Shown: positions 24,295 to 33,569 of the stretch, one piece after another
Position numbering within the stretch: the first letter of the stretch is position 1
Layout of the letters: each line of letters begins with the position of its first letter
Assembly: GCA_044227095.1 (NCBI GenBank)
Contig: JBGAFV010000001.1
Location: 3,348,001 to 3,412,000, forward strand
Length of the DNA: 64,000 nucleotides
Source: JACMLD01 sp044227095
GTDB taxonomy: Bacteria > Bacteroidota > Bacteroidia > Chitinophagales > Chitinophagaceae
Reading direction: 5' to 3'
Position numbers and translations under genes: made by a program
Notes under the pieces: generated by a model
What the model was told of the DNA's origin: nothing
What the model saw: only the letters and a program-made list of their open reading frames with translations
Databases searched by the model: none

Positions 24295-24356
24295 CAGGCG
24301 CAAAGGTTACAACTGGTTAGCGGTTCTATTTATATAAAGCCCGGTTTAAAGAACGA

Positions 24357-24608
24357 TTAAGCCAGTACAGCCGCTATTTTTTGTGCTATAAGTGACAGGA
24401 GTTCGGGGTCTGTTTTTAGCAATACTTCTTCATCCTGGCCGGGCATCATTACTGCCCGGTAGGTGCCTTCTTCATCGGGTTCAAAATATACTTCCATATC
24501 GTTTACCAGCACCTTAAACTTGTGAGAATAGCCCTGCATTATTAATTGTGCGGTTAAAGGCAATTCTTTTCCTTTATAATTTATGGCTAGTATAAATGGA
24601 TCGGTCAT
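24357..24608 (-). CDS. Small conserved hypothetical protein
   Basis: The 83-residue acidic protein begins TDPFILAINYKGKELPL and contains YSHKFKVLVNDMEVYFEPDE, then a C-terminal helix DPELLSLIAQKIAAVL. The pattern is beta-rich followed by a helix. No signal peptide, membrane segment or catalytic motif is seen. It looks like a conserved Bacteroidota small protein, but no family name can be given. It is divergent from the inositol oxygenase gene across 161 bp, and codon use resembles its neighbours. Confidence 0.65.
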   Translation of the reverse strand: MTDPFILAINYKGKELPLTAQLIMQGYSHKFKVLVNDMEVYFEPDEEGTYRAVMMPGQDEEVLLKTDPELLSLIAQKIAAVLA

Positions 24609-24769
24609 ACGTGTAAGTTATGGAACCGTGTCCATGTTTACAGAAAAATGAAATCGTTTTCATAAATAAAAAATCATTGACTTATAGGTTTTTAATGAAA
24701 AAATGGCAATTTTAGTAGTGGAAATTCAGATTTATAATTCAACTTTTTTATTCCATAAAAAAATCACCG

Positions 24770-25645
24770 ATGGCTACTACAAATTTTGAAGCTGTTCCGC
24801 TTAAAAGTCTTGATGAATGGGAAGAAGATTTGCTGAGAAGATATCCCGATCCGGAATCAATTGCAACGGATAAGTCTACAGAGGCTTACCGCAATTATGA
24901 AACACCTGAAAGAGATACAGTAAAAGAGTTTTACAGGCTTAACCACACTTACCAGACTTACGATTTTGTACAACAGAAAAGGGCAGACTATTTAAAGTTT
25001 GATAAAAAAGAAATGCCTGTTTGGGATGCGTTCCAGTTTTTAAATCAATTGGTAGATGATTCAGATCCTGATACGGATTTGGATCAGTTCCAGCATCTTT
25101 TACAAACATCAGAAGCTATTCGCCGCGATGGTCATCCCGACTGGATGGTACTTGTAGGATTAATGCACGATATGGGTAAAGTGCTTTGTTTGTTTGGTGA
25201 AGCGCAATGGGCCGTTGTGGGCGATACGTTCCCGGTAGGTTGTGCTTATTCCGATAAAGTTGTTTTCCCGGAGTTTTTTAAAAACAACCCAGATTATAAC
25301 AATCCAGCGTACAATACCAAACTTGGTGTGTACAAAGAAGGTTGTGGTTTGCGCAATGTAGATATGTCTTGGGGACATGATGAATACATTTACCAGATGA
25401 TGAAAGGTCGCATACCAGAAGGCGGTTTGTATATGCTGCGTTACCATTCTTTCTATGCATGGCACCGCGAAGGGCAGTATGATTATCTTTTGGATGACCA
25501 TGACCGTGAGATGCTGAAATGGGTTCAGTTGTTTAACCCTTATGATTTGTATTCAAAGAACCCAACGCCACCAGACTGGAACGAGTTAAAGCCTTATTAC
25601 GAAAACCTTGTAAAAAAATACCTGCCAGAAACATTGAAGTTTTAA
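24770..25645 (+). CDS. myo-Inositol oxygenase
   Basis: This 291-residue enzyme of the MIOX family cleaves myo-inositol with oxygen to D-glucuronate using a di-iron centre. Likely ligands are visible in order: His109 (FQHLLQTSEA), His133-Asp134 (GLMHDMGK), His203 (SWGHDEY), His226 (RYHSFY) and Asp259 (LFNPYDLY); the last spacing, 33 residues, equals that of the mouse enzyme as I recall it. The substrate-binding DWMVLVG and VGDTFPVGC blocks are present. It is cytosolic. It is a single gene ending in a strong terminator, with no inositol transporter or uronate genes adjacent. Confidence 0.93.
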   Translation: MATTNFEAVPLKSLDEWEEDLLRRYPDPESIATDKSTEAYRNYETPERDTVKEFYRLNHTYQTYDFVQQKRADYLKFDKKEMPVWDAFQFLNQLVDDSDPDTDLDQFQHLLQTSEAIRRDGHPDWMVLVGLMHDMGKVLCLFGEAQWAVVGDTFPVGCAYSDKVVFPEFFKNNPDYNNPAYNTKLGVYKEGCGLRNVDMSWGHDEYIYQMMKGRIPEGGLYMLRYHSFYAWHREGQYDYLLDDHDREMLKWVQLFNPYDLYSKNPTPPDWNELKPYYENLVKKYLPETLKF

Positions 25646-25665
25646 AACAGGAATATAATAAAATT

Positions 25666-25694
25666 AAAAGAGCATCAATAAGTGATGCTCTTTT
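25666..25694 (+). terminator. Terminator of inositol oxygenase, possibly bidirectional
   Basis: The 12-bp stem AAAAGAGCATCA/TGATGCTCTTTT with a 5-nt loop is flanked by A and T runs. It lies between the convergent inositol oxygenase and TlpA genes and could serve both. Confidence 0.88.
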
Positions 25695-25730
25695 TTATTG
25701 GGTTGATATTTTGTAATGATTAAATGCGGG

Positions 25731-26291
25731 TTACAATCCTTTTAGAAAAGCAAGCATAGCTTCAGTATCGTAATTGGCAATGCCTTCATGCCGCTGTGCA
25801 AGATTTCCGTTTGAATCTATAATGATAGTAGTGGGTAGTGTACCGCTATATAGTAATTGAGGGATAACTCCTGTTGATGCATAAACAGGTAAACTGTATT
25901 GGTGCTTTTGCATAAAAGCTGTGGCCTGTTGAAGATTACCATCTGCATCTGCAAGAATAAAAACAATATGCGGATTGTCTTTTAGCTTGGTGTACAAAGC
26001 ATTTATTGATCCCATTTCAGCAATACAAGGCGGGCACCATGTAGCCCAGAAATTTATAAAGATAACCTTCCCTCTTAGATCTGCTGTGGAAAGAATATTG
26101 TTGTTATTATCTGTAAACGAAAATGAAGCAAGGGCTTGTGAATTGCCGGTTTCTTTTTTAGCGCTTGCATTAAAGATCCCGGTTTTCATAAGCCCTTGCA
26201 GAAATAATGCTTTTGCAGCTGGAACAAATAGCAATACCAGCATCAATGCTATGAGAAAAAAAGAAAATAAATTTTTCTTAAGGTAGTTCAA
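25731..26291 (-). CDS. TlpA-family membrane-anchored thioredoxin
   Basis: The 186-residue protein has one N-terminal membrane segment (FSFFLIALMLVLLFVPAA) followed by a thioredoxin fold with NFWATWCPPC (WCPPC at 85-89) and the cis-Pro region SGTLPTTIIID. It is expected to face the periplasm and reduce or resolve disulfides, for example in cytochrome c maturation or stress. The start at 26291 is a TTG. It gives a basic NYLKKN n-region and lies nine bases after the upstream stop; the next Met (17) would cut the membrane segment. It is probably co-transcribed with the DUF4251 gene upstream. Confidence 0.88.
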   Translation of the reverse strand: MNYLKKNLFSFFLIALMLVLLFVPAAKALFLQGLMKTGIFNASAKKETGNSQALASFSFTDNNNNILSTADLRGKVIFINFWATWCPPCIAEMGSINALYTKLKDNPHIVFILADADGNLQQATAFMQKHQYSLPVYASTGVIPQLLYSGTLPTTIIIDSNGNLAQRHEGIANYDTEAMLAFLKGL

Positions 26292-26300
26292 TACTTTTTT

Positions 26301-26807
26301 TTATTTCTTCGTTGGAGGTGCATCAACATAGCCGTTGAAAGAAATTGGCTGGCGGTTATTGCTAAGCACTTGCAGCGATGCCGAGCCATTGTCAAAAATG
26401 CTGAATTGCATTTGCTTTGCATCCTGTGTGTCCTTAAATTTTATAACAATATCCCATCCACCTTTTTTCTTTGGTGTAACCATATACTCAAAATCTTTTG
26501 ATGTAAATTGAATGCCATTGTCTGTGCTGCCTATAGGTGCAGAATAAGCACGGCCAAAATAAGGAAGCTGAGAAACAACAACATCTTTATTTACTACCAC
26601 ATCGTATTCTGATGTTAGCTGTCTTAATTTTCCAGACATTGGTGTTGCGCTCTGTGCTTTAAATCTATAGTGTTGAGATTCTATAAGCGCTTTTGTTTGG
26701 GCTATTTTTGCTGAATCTTTTTTGCTTTGTGCTAAAGAAATTTTAGGCTGAAGCACAGCAGCCAGTAATCCTACTGCAAGCAATAAAAAAAATGAAGCTT
26801 TTTTCAT
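26301..26807 (-). CDS. DUF4251 exported protein
   Basis: The 168-residue protein has a signal peptide (KKASFFLLLAVGLLAAVL, cleavage after SLAQ). The mature part contains LIESQHYRFKAQSATPMSG, YDVVVNKDVVVSQLPYFGRAY and KFKDTQDAKQMQFSIFDNGSA, the DUF4251 pattern of Bacteroidota. The fold is probably beta-rich and periplasmic; the function is unknown. It is followed within ten bases by the TlpA-type thioredoxin, suggesting an operon. Confidence 0.82.
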   Translation of the reverse strand: MKKASFFLLLAVGLLAAVLQPKISLAQSKKDSAKIAQTKALIESQHYRFKAQSATPMSGKLRQLTSEYDVVVNKDVVVSQLPYFGRAYSAPIGSTDNGIQFTSKDFEYMVTPKKKGGWDIVIKFKDTQDAKQMQFSIFDNGSASLQVLSNNRQPISFNGYVDAPPTKK

Positions 26808-26939
26808 TTTGTAAATTTTTTAAAATAAAAGGGGTTTGCAATGATATTGGCCATAAATTGGTTAGGCCATAAAAATATTAATTAAGTTATTTACAAAAAA
26901 AATTATTTGTTGTTAAACACTTTAATCTTTAAGCAGCTC

Positions 26940-27923
26940 ATGAAAATACTTTCAATCTTTTTTTTAGTTCTTTTATTTGCACCTGCAGCTAATGCGCAAA
27001 CAAAACCTGTAAAAGCAACATCAGGCAACCCAATATTTCCAGGCTGGTATGCAGACCCGGAAGGGGCTGTTTTTAATAAGCAATACTGGGTTTATCCAAC
27101 CTATTCTGCGCCATATAACAAACAGGTTTTTCTTGATGCTTTTTCATCTGCAGATTTAATTACCTGGAAAAAACATCCTGCTATTATAGATACAGCAGCG
27201 GTTAAATGGGCAAGGAGGGCCATGTGGGCGCCAGCCATTGTAAACAAAGGCCGCAAATACTATTTGTTTTTTGGCGCCAACGATATTCAAAGCGATGCAG
27301 AAACCGGTGGTATTGGCATTGGCGTGTCTGATAAACCAGGGGGGCCGTATAAAGATTACCTCGGCAAGCCGCTGGTGGATAAATTTCACAATGGTGCACA
27401 ACCGATAGACCAGTTTGTTTTTCATGATAAAGATGGCCAGTATTATCTTATCTATGGCGGGTGGCGGCATTGTAATATTGCTAAGCTGAACAACGATTTT
27501 ACCGGATTCATTCCTTTTAAAGATGGTACAGTCTTTAAAGAAATTACCCCCGATAAATATGTTGAAGGGCCTTACATGTTCATTCGCAATGGCAAGTATT
27601 ATTTTATGTGGTCTGAAGGAGGTTGGACTGGCCCCGACTATTGCGTTGCATATGCTGTTGCTGATTCTCCTTTTGGCCCTTTTAAACGCATTGGTAAAAT
27701 TTTGCAACAGGATACTGCTATTGCTAATGGTGCTGGTCATCATTCTGTAATTAAAGTACCCGGAAAAGATGAATGGTATATTGTGTACCACCGCAGGCCA
27801 TTAACTGAAAAAGATGGCAACTCCCGCGAAACCTGCATAGAGCATATGTATTTTGATGAACAGGGTTTTATTAAGCCTGTAAAAATAACAAAGGAAGGAG
27901 TAGGAAAATCTTTGCTTAAATAA
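26940..27923 (+). CDS. Glycoside hydrolase family 43 enzyme
   Basis: The 327-residue protein has a signal peptide (KILSIFFLVLLFAPAANA) and a five-bladed propeller. The three carboxylates of GH43 can be placed: Asp39 (GWYADPEG, base), Asp157 (QPIDQFVF, pKa modulator) and Glu209 (YVEGPYMF, acid). Family members release arabinose or xylose from plant or microbial polysaccharides. The start at 26940 is chosen because it begins the signal peptide. The GH172 gene starts 22 bp downstream, so the two exported enzymes likely act together on an arabinose-containing glycan. Confidence 0.9.
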   Translation: MKILSIFFLVLLFAPAANAQTKPVKATSGNPIFPGWYADPEGAVFNKQYWVYPTYSAPYNKQVFLDAFSSADLITWKKHPAIIDTAAVKWARRAMWAPAIVNKGRKYYLFFGANDIQSDAETGGIGIGVSDKPGGPYKDYLGKPLVDKFHNGAQPIDQFVFHDKDGQYYLIYGGWRHCNIAKLNNDFTGFIPFKDGTVFKEITPDKYVEGPYMFIRNGKYYFMWSEGGWTGPDYCVAYAVADSPFGPFKRIGKILQQDTAIANGAGHHSVIKVPGKDEWYIVYHRRPLTEKDGNSRETCIEHMYFDEQGFIKPVKITKEGVGKSLLK

Positions 27924-27945
27924 ACGGTTATAAATATTGCTGCTT

Positions 27946-29916
27946 ATGATTGCCAGCTACATTAAACGTGTATGCGTTGTTTTCTTTACAATTCTTTTTA
28001 CTTGCGGCTATATACATGCGCAAGACGCCGATACTATTTCCCTGGATAAGGTATTGTATTCTTTATACAATGTGGGGTCGCTGCCTGCTTACATCAGCAA
28101 TAGTTACAGTGCCCAGGTATCCAGTTACGATATTACCGGTGGCAATGATGATGGCTTTAGTGGAAAAAATTCTTTTATCCGGCGCAATGCAGACAGCAGC
28201 CTGGTAATATTTGATGTAAAGGGTTGTGGTGTTATTAACCGTATATGGACGCCAACACCTACTGATGATACATTGGATTTTTATTTTGATGGAAATACAA
28301 TTCCTGGTTTATCTGTTCAATACAGCAGTCTTTTTTCTGGTAAGCAATATCCTTTTATTAGTCCTTTATGTGGTAATGATCTTGGCGGATTCTATTGCTA
28401 TTTCCCAATTGTTTTTAATAAAGGGTGTACAATTGTATGTCGCGGTAAGAAAATGCAATTTCACCAAATTGGCTATAGGTTATATCCTGCGGGAACTGTT
28501 GCCAAAACATTTTCATCCAGCCTTTCTGTTATTGAGAAAAAGCATTTGCAAGACATTGCTGCGCTTTGGAATAACCATAACAATACTGCTGCTGATTTAG
28601 AGGTTGACGGGCCTGCGTTGAAAACTATTTCAAAGAAACTGGTATTGCAGCCGGATAAGACAGCAACTATTTTTAATGCAGCAGAAGGAGGCAGGATAGC
28701 AGGTATAGAAATTAGTAACGCCAATGCATTTGAAGGTTTGGAAAAACTTATTGATATACAAATTACCTGGGATAATGATAAAACTCCGGCAATCTATTGT
28801 CCGTTGGCAGATTTTTTTGGTTATGCTTTTGGCAAACCTGCTATGCAAAGTTTATTGCTGGGCACAAAAGCAAATACCAATTACTGCTATATTCCTATGC
28901 CATATGATAAGAAAGCAACTGTGCTCTTAATATACAGATCTGCTGCTGATGCAACACCAGTAAATCTCACAGCCAAACTGTTTTATTCCAATGTAAAACG
29001 TGTGCCGGCAAAAGAAGGAAGATTGTATGCCTGGTGGAATAATAAAACAGAAGATGGCACACCACATTTGCTTTTGTATACAAAAGGACGTGGTCATTAT
29101 ATTGGTACTGTATTGCAGGCACAGGGTTTAAGGCCGGGCATGACATATTTTTTTGAAGGCGATGATTCTACTGTTATAGATGGTACTATGCATTTTCATG
29201 GTACAGGATCGGAGGATTATTTTAATGGGGGATGGTATGCACTTACTGATAGATGGGATGGAAAACTAAGTTTGCCATTGCATGGTTGCCTTGATTATTC
29301 GTTACCGTTTAGCAGAACAGGGGCATACCGTTTCTATTTGTCGGATAAAATGTCGTTTGAAAAAACTATTCATCACAGCATAGAACACGGACCTTCAGGA
29401 AATCATGAACAGGTTGTGTATACTTCATTGGGTTTTTATTATAGTGATGTTGCCCCCGATGCTTCTTCCGTAACTGCGCCTGGTAATACAACCACTAAAG
29501 TATATGTACCCGATACCCTTATTATGTACCCGCAATTGATGAATGCCACTATTGAAAATAATATTGCAGTAACTACCGCATGGAAATACAATACCGGCGG
29601 TCTTAGCTATACTTATACTGCAACAAATGAATCTGGTTTGAAAATAGCTATTGACGAAATTCCTCTGGGGAAATATAAATTGCTATTGGATTTTGTACGC
29701 AATGCAGAAGGCGCCGAATTTTCTATATGGATGGGGCAACATAATATTTCTGGTTGGATAAATGCTAATGCTACCAAAGAAGAAGTGGTTCAGCGTTTTT
29801 TTGTGGCTGATTTTGAGCATACACCATCAAGAAATAGTATTAGCATTCATTTTAAAACTGCGGTGGCAAAGAATAAACTGGTATTTAATCGGTTGATATT
29901 TGTCGCACAGAAATAA
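27946..29916 (+). CDS. DUF2961 / GH172-type glycoside hydrolase
   Basis: The 656-residue exported protein has a signal peptide (RVCVVFFTILFTCGYIHAQ). The DUF2961 hallmarks are GCGVINRIWTPTP (about 85), YFDG, the segment PFISPLCGNDLGGFYCYFPI, and GTGSEDYFNGGWY near residue 420, followed by a C-terminal jelly-roll region with FSIWMGQHNISGW. Characterised GH172 enzymes act on alpha-D-arabinofuranosides or difructose anhydrides. The gene is immediately downstream of GH43. The ATG at 27946 is used; a TTG nine bases earlier is in frame. Confidence 0.85.
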   Translation: MIASYIKRVCVVFFTILFTCGYIHAQDADTISLDKVLYSLYNVGSLPAYISNSYSAQVSSYDITGGNDDGFSGKNSFIRRNADSSLVIFDVKGCGVINRIWTPTPTDDTLDFYFDGNTIPGLSVQYSSLFSGKQYPFISPLCGNDLGGFYCYFPIVFNKGCTIVCRGKKMQFHQIGYRLYPAGTVAKTFSSSLSVIEKKHLQDIAALWNNHNNTAADLEVDGPALKTISKKLVLQPDKTATIFNAAEGGRIAGIEISNANAFEGLEKLIDIQITWDNDKTPAIYCPLADFFGYAFGKPAMQSLLLGTKANTNYCYIPMPYDKKATVLLIYRSAADATPVNLTAKLFYSNVKRVPAKEGRLYAWWNNKTEDGTPHLLLYTKGRGHYIGTVLQAQGLRPGMTYFFEGDDSTVIDGTMHFHGTGSEDYFNGGWYALTDRWDGKLSLPLHGCLDYSLPFSRTGAYRFYLSDKMSFEKTIHHSIEHGPSGNHEQVVYTSLGFYYSDVAPDASSVTAPGNTTTKVYVPDTLIMYPQLMNATIENNIAVTTAWKYNTGGLSYTYTATNESGLKIAIDEIPLGKYKLLLDFVRNAEGAEFSIWMGQHNISGWINANATKEEVVQRFFVADFEHTPSRNSISIHFKTAVAKNKLVFNRLIFVAQK

Positions 29917-29988
29917 CAGAAAAAAAGAAATCTCACGCAAAGCACACAACGGAGCAAAGAACGCAAAGTTAATTGCTGCTATGTTGTA

Positions 29989-30014
29989 TCGCAGCTCCTT
30001 CGCGTTCGCTGCGA
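29989..30014. terminator. GC-rich hairpin between convergent genes
   Basis: TCGCAGC (29989-29995) and GCTGCGA (30008-30014) form a 7-bp stem with a 12-nt loop. It follows the phrase CGCAAAGCACACAACGGAGC (29935 on) and precedes a GTACAAGTGAGTGACAC copy. The T tail is poor, so it may be repeat structure rather than a terminator. Confidence 0.35.
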
Positions 30015-30049
30015 GAAATCTATTAAAAATTGGTGCATGAAAAACTACA

Positions 30050-30066
30050 GTACAAGTGAGTGACAC
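30050..30066 (+). repeat. Dispersed GTACAAGTGAGTGACAC repeat, copy 2
   Basis: It is extended to AGTACAAGTGAGTGACACAA here and continues with CGATGCTGAATA, similar to copy 1. It lies between the convergent GH172 gene and the gene at 30150. Confidence 0.7.
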
Positions 30067-30149
30067 AACGATGCTGAATAGAAATTCAAATGCTGGTAAC
30101 CCAATAATATTAGTTCAAAGTCTTAATACTATTATCTCAATACTGATTA

Positions 30150-30476
30150 CTAACTTAAAGGTTGCTCTGGTATGAAGATGTATGGGTTGATAGAAAAATA
30201 TTTGTCTTTATCTTCCTGCAATTCGCCAAGCTCAAGTTCTATAAAAGCATCGGCTTCTTTTATTTCCCAGAGGTACATTTTTTTACCTTCGGGAATTTGT
30301 TGAATTATTTCTGGGAGTAAAGCAGGTAACAAACCGTTCCAGCAGGCTTCTGTAAGCATTTCTTTTTCTGTACGTGCTGGTTTGGAAGCAGCTTCATTCT
30401 TGTCTGAAAAACGGCTTGCAGAAAAACTAGTGCCGGTAAGAATGATAATTTCCATTTGTGTAGAGTTTGTTTTCAT
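30150..30476 (-). CDS. Hypothetical protein
   Basis: The 108-residue protein is not recognised. It begins with a polar stretch (Met8 is an alternative start), has a helical middle LTEACWNGLLPALLPEIIQQ, then KKMYLWEIKEADAFIELELG and a C-terminal INPYIFIPEQ. There is no signal peptide, membrane segment or motif. It is divergent from the Ada-type gene across about 170 bp with nothing notable. Codon use is like its neighbours, so it is probably real. Confidence 0.55.
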   Translation of the reverse strand: MKTNSTQMEIIILTGTSFSASRFSDKNEAASKPARTEKEMLTEACWNGLLPALLPEIIQQIPEGKKMYLWEIKEADAFIELELGELQEDKDKYFSINPYIFIPEQPLS

Positions 30477-30645
30477 AATTGTAAGCTTTAAACTACTTGT
30501 TAATAAGACTCACTTTCGGATTAGAAGTACCACTCCGGCGACAAAAAATTCTGTTAAATGAACGCACAAACTGATATAGATAGTATAGCAAGTTCCGGGT
30601 TTTATCATATTCAATACAAGCGTAGGTTTGCGTAAACTTTCAGGT

Positions 30646-31485
30646 ATGACTACCAATTATGATAAAATAGCCGAAGCTATAGCCTTTGTAAGCCGTAATG
30701 CGCACCAACAGCCTGAGCTGGAAACCATTGCGGCGGCCATGCATACAAGCCCATTTCATTTTCAGCGGTTGTTTACAGAATGGGCTGGCGTGAGCCCCAA
30801 AAAATTTTTGCAATTTCTTACAGTAGAACACGCCAAACAGTTACTGGCCGAAAAACAGCATACAGTGTTTGATGCGGCTTATGAAACAGGTTTGTCTGGC
30901 ACTGGCCGCTTGCACGATTTGTTTGTAAACATAGAAGGAATGACACCCGGAGAATACCGTAACGGGGGAGAAGATCTAGTGATAAACTACAGTATACAGC
31001 AATGCCGTTTTGGAAAATACATTATTGCATCTACTGCAAAAGGTATTTGCAACCTTTCTTTTTTTGAAGGCAGCAATGCATCTGCAATAAGTGCTTTAAA
31101 AGAATATTGGCCAAATGCAAAAATTATGGCTGGTACAGATGGCAATCAGCAAAAAGTAATTGATTTTTTTAATGATCACAGTACAGATATTAAGGAGATA
31201 AAACTGCATTTAAAAGGAACGCCTTTTCAATTGAAAGTATGGCATGCCTTGCTGCATATTCCGCAGGGCGATGTATCGACCTATAGCGGTATAGCCGGGC
31301 ACATTCATCAACCCAATGCATCACGTGCAGTAGGTACAGCTATTGGCAGCAACCCGGTGGGTTATATTATTCCCTGCCACCGTGTAATAAAAAGCATTGG
31401 AGAAACAGGTGGCTATCGCTGGGGCGGCGTCCGTAAAAAAGCAATGCTGGCGTGGGAAGCCAGCATGAATACTGTTGAAAGTTAA
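30646..31485 (+). CDS. AraC-type HTH fused to O6-alkylguanine-DNA methyltransferase (Ada-like, no N-terminal Ada domain)
   Basis: The 279-residue protein is a fusion. Residues 1-105 are an AraC helix-turn-helix (AIAFVSRNAHQQPELETIAA, TPGEYR). Residues 115-275 are an alkylguanine-DNA alkyltransferase with acceptor Cys244 in IIPCHRVIKS and the recognition helix SRAVGTAIGSNPVGY. It removes alkyl groups from O6-guanine onto its own Cys. The Cys-rich phosphotriester-sensing domain of E. coli Ada is absent, so induction must work differently. The ATG at 30646 starts the HTH; a TTG 18 bases upstream is less likely. Confidence 0.92.
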   Translation: MTTNYDKIAEAIAFVSRNAHQQPELETIAAAMHTSPFHFQRLFTEWAGVSPKKFLQFLTVEHAKQLLAEKQHTVFDAAYETGLSGTGRLHDLFVNIEGMTPGEYRNGGEDLVINYSIQQCRFGKYIIASTAKGICNLSFFEGSNASAISALKEYWPNAKIMAGTDGNQQKVIDFFNDHSTDIKEIKLHLKGTPFQLKVWHALLHIPQGDVSTYSGIAGHIHQPNASRAVGTAIGSNPVGYIIPCHRVIKSIGETGGYRWGGVRKKAMLAWEASMNTVES

Positions 31486-31486
31486 A

Positions 31487-31637
31487 GGCCGCAGATTCAC
31501 AGATTAATTGTCTGAACCGGGATTTATTTGATTTTGAGATGAACAGGATCTCTTTCTAATTTATTACAATGGCCACTATTCTTTGTGTTCTTAATACTTC
31601 AATAGTTATTTTTTTTATCTGCGAATCTACGGCAACC
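31487..31637. repeat. Inverted-repeat-bounded spacer with TGAACCGGGATTT phrase
   Basis: GCCGCAGATTCACAGATTAA (from 31488) is mirrored near the other end (31615-31637), where the reverse complement reads GCCGTAGATTCGCAGATAAA: 17 of 20 positions agree. Between them lies TGAACCGGGATTTATTTGAT (31512 on), repeated with variation at 63181-63222. Confidence 0.6.
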
Positions 31638-31651
31638 TTTTATCTCTGTGG

Positions 31652-33283
31652 TTAGAAAGCTTTTTTCTTTTCAGCACTTTTTAGTTCGGGCAATTTAATA
31701 TCATCAAAACCACTTTTTTCCGCTACCATTTTCTCTACGTCTTCTGCTTTGCGTGGAGCGGCGGTAGAAAGCAATTCGTAATCTTTTTCACGAATGAGCA
31801 AATCATCTTCTATTCTTACGGCAATGCCCCACCATTTTTTATCGCAATTGCTGCCTTCGGGTATATAAATGCCCGGCTCTATGGTAATGACCATATCTTT
31901 TTTTAATTTTTCGTAAGAGCCTTTGTCGTGCACATCGAGGCCAATATGGTGAGAAAGCCCATGCGGATAATACAAACGTGAATCTGCTTCGTTCTTTATA
32001 AGACCGATTTTAATAAGCCCCTGGGCTACTATGTTTCTGGCTGTTTTTTCTATTTCTTCAAAAGAAGTACCTTCTTTACAAATTTTAAAAGCTGCTTCCT
32101 GTGCTTCATATACAATGTTGTAAATGATTTTCTCTTCTGGAGAAAATTTGCCATTGGCAGGAACTGTTCTTGTAACATCTGCACTATATCCGTGGTATTC
32201 TCCGCCAACATCCATCAGCAACATTTTTTGCCCAACATTCATTTTGTTGTTTTCTTCATAATGAAGAACACAGCCATTATTGCCTGCGCCAACTATAGGT
32301 GGATATCCCCAATGTTCTGCTCCATATTTCTTTTGTACATAATCATGTATGCCTTCAATTTCTCTTTCAGACATATCCGGACGAATGGCTTTCATTACTT
32401 CTGCATGGCCTATTGAAGAAATTTCTATCGCTTTCCTTATCAATACCATTTCTTCCGGTGTTTTTATGCCACGCAGATCATTGGTAAAACTGCTGTACAG
32501 GCTGCTGTTCCATTTCATTCCTTCAAGTCCGGCAATAATTTTTTTTCTTTCAACAGAATCTTTTGCATTGATGTAAGCTTTTACCAGGCTGCTGTCTTTG
32601 TATTTGCCATTGGCCATGTTTTTTTTCAGGAAGTTTAAAACACGGTCTGTATTAGAAGCGTTGATGCGTTTGTTTACATACAGCAAATCATTTGTTGTTT
32701 CTTCATCAAAATTTGCAGGCAGGTTTATTTGCTTGCTGAAAATTGCCACCAGTTGAGATAGATCCCCAGGTGTATTTTCATTGCCATCTGCAGGGGGCAA
32801 TGCATCAAAAATAATTTTTGAAAATCCTGAAAAGTTTATTGGAAAATCGCGGTAAGCAGTGCCATCAAAAACCATTTTTATGCCCAGTTCTTTTTTTACG
32901 CCATCAGCGCCAAGCCTGCGACCCGTCCATTGCTCACGTGCAGGATCCCTTTTTTGCACAAAAAATAATTCATTGTAAGTTGTACCATCAGCAGCTGTTT
33001 GCATGTTTTTAAAAACGAGCAATAATGCGTGTGGCTCTCTGTAACCGGTAAAATAATAGAGATCCGGATTGGGGTGATAGGTATAATTTACATCGTTAGA
33101 ATAAGTTCTTTCAGGAAACGCAAATATGGCCATAACAGAATTGTCGGGCATCATTTTTCTTAGCGCTTCTCTTCTGCCTGCATGGAAAGCAGGGCTAAGG
33201 TAATCTGTAGGTTGATCGTCCTGTGCAGATACGATTAAGCCTGAAAAAAAACAGGTAACAGCAAAAAGAAATAATTTTCTCAT
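31652..33283 (-). CDS. Exported Xaa-Pro aminopeptidase (M24B)
   Basis: This 543-residue metallopeptidase has a signal peptide (KLFLFAVTCFFSGLIVSAQ), an N-terminal creatinase-like domain and a C-terminal pita-bread domain. The five metal ligands are present: Asp358 and Asp369 (MDVGGEYHGYSADVTRTVP), His445 (HGLSHHIGLDVHD), Glu469 (TIEPGIYIP) and Glu492 (VRIEDD). It removes N-terminal residues preceding proline from peptides, here in the periplasm. It is a single gene with no convincing promoter seen. The neighbouring GH5 gene is divergent. Confidence 0.93.
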   Translation of the reverse strand: MRKLFLFAVTCFFSGLIVSAQDDQPTDYLSPAFHAGRREALRKMMPDNSVMAIFAFPERTYSNDVNYTYHPNPDLYYFTGYREPHALLLVFKNMQTAADGTTYNELFFVQKRDPAREQWTGRRLGADGVKKELGIKMVFDGTAYRDFPINFSGFSKIIFDALPPADGNENTPGDLSQLVAIFSKQINLPANFDEETTNDLLYVNKRINASNTDRVLNFLKKNMANGKYKDSSLVKAYINAKDSVERKKIIAGLEGMKWNSSLYSSFTNDLRGIKTPEEMVLIRKAIEISSIGHAEVMKAIRPDMSEREIEGIHDYVQKKYGAEHWGYPPIVGAGNNGCVLHYEENNKMNVGQKMLLMDVGGEYHGYSADVTRTVPANGKFSPEEKIIYNIVYEAQEAAFKICKEGTSFEEIEKTARNIVAQGLIKIGLIKNEADSRLYYPHGLSHHIGLDVHDKGSYEKLKKDMVITIEPGIYIPEGSNCDKKWWGIAVRIEDDLLIREKDYELLSTAAPRKAEDVEKMVAEKSGFDDIKLPELKSAEKKKAF

Positions 33284-33569
33284 AATTATAATTTATAGTA
33301 AGGTTCGCCAAATTACATTTTTTGCCGGAAGATTAGCACGGCAATTTTATGACCGGCAGTTTAAAACTGGCTGTTTTCATTTTTTCTTGCACAGAAACAT
33401 TAAACGCTTCTCATAAATCACTAAAGTAGCAGCCGTTTCATAGAATGTCTGGTGCTAAAGATAATATAGGACAATATGCCGCATTAGCATGGCACTTGTA
33501 ATATTAATTATAAATATGCAGGAGAATTTGTTTGTACATTAGTGTAAACAACACTGAAAACGTAGCCAT

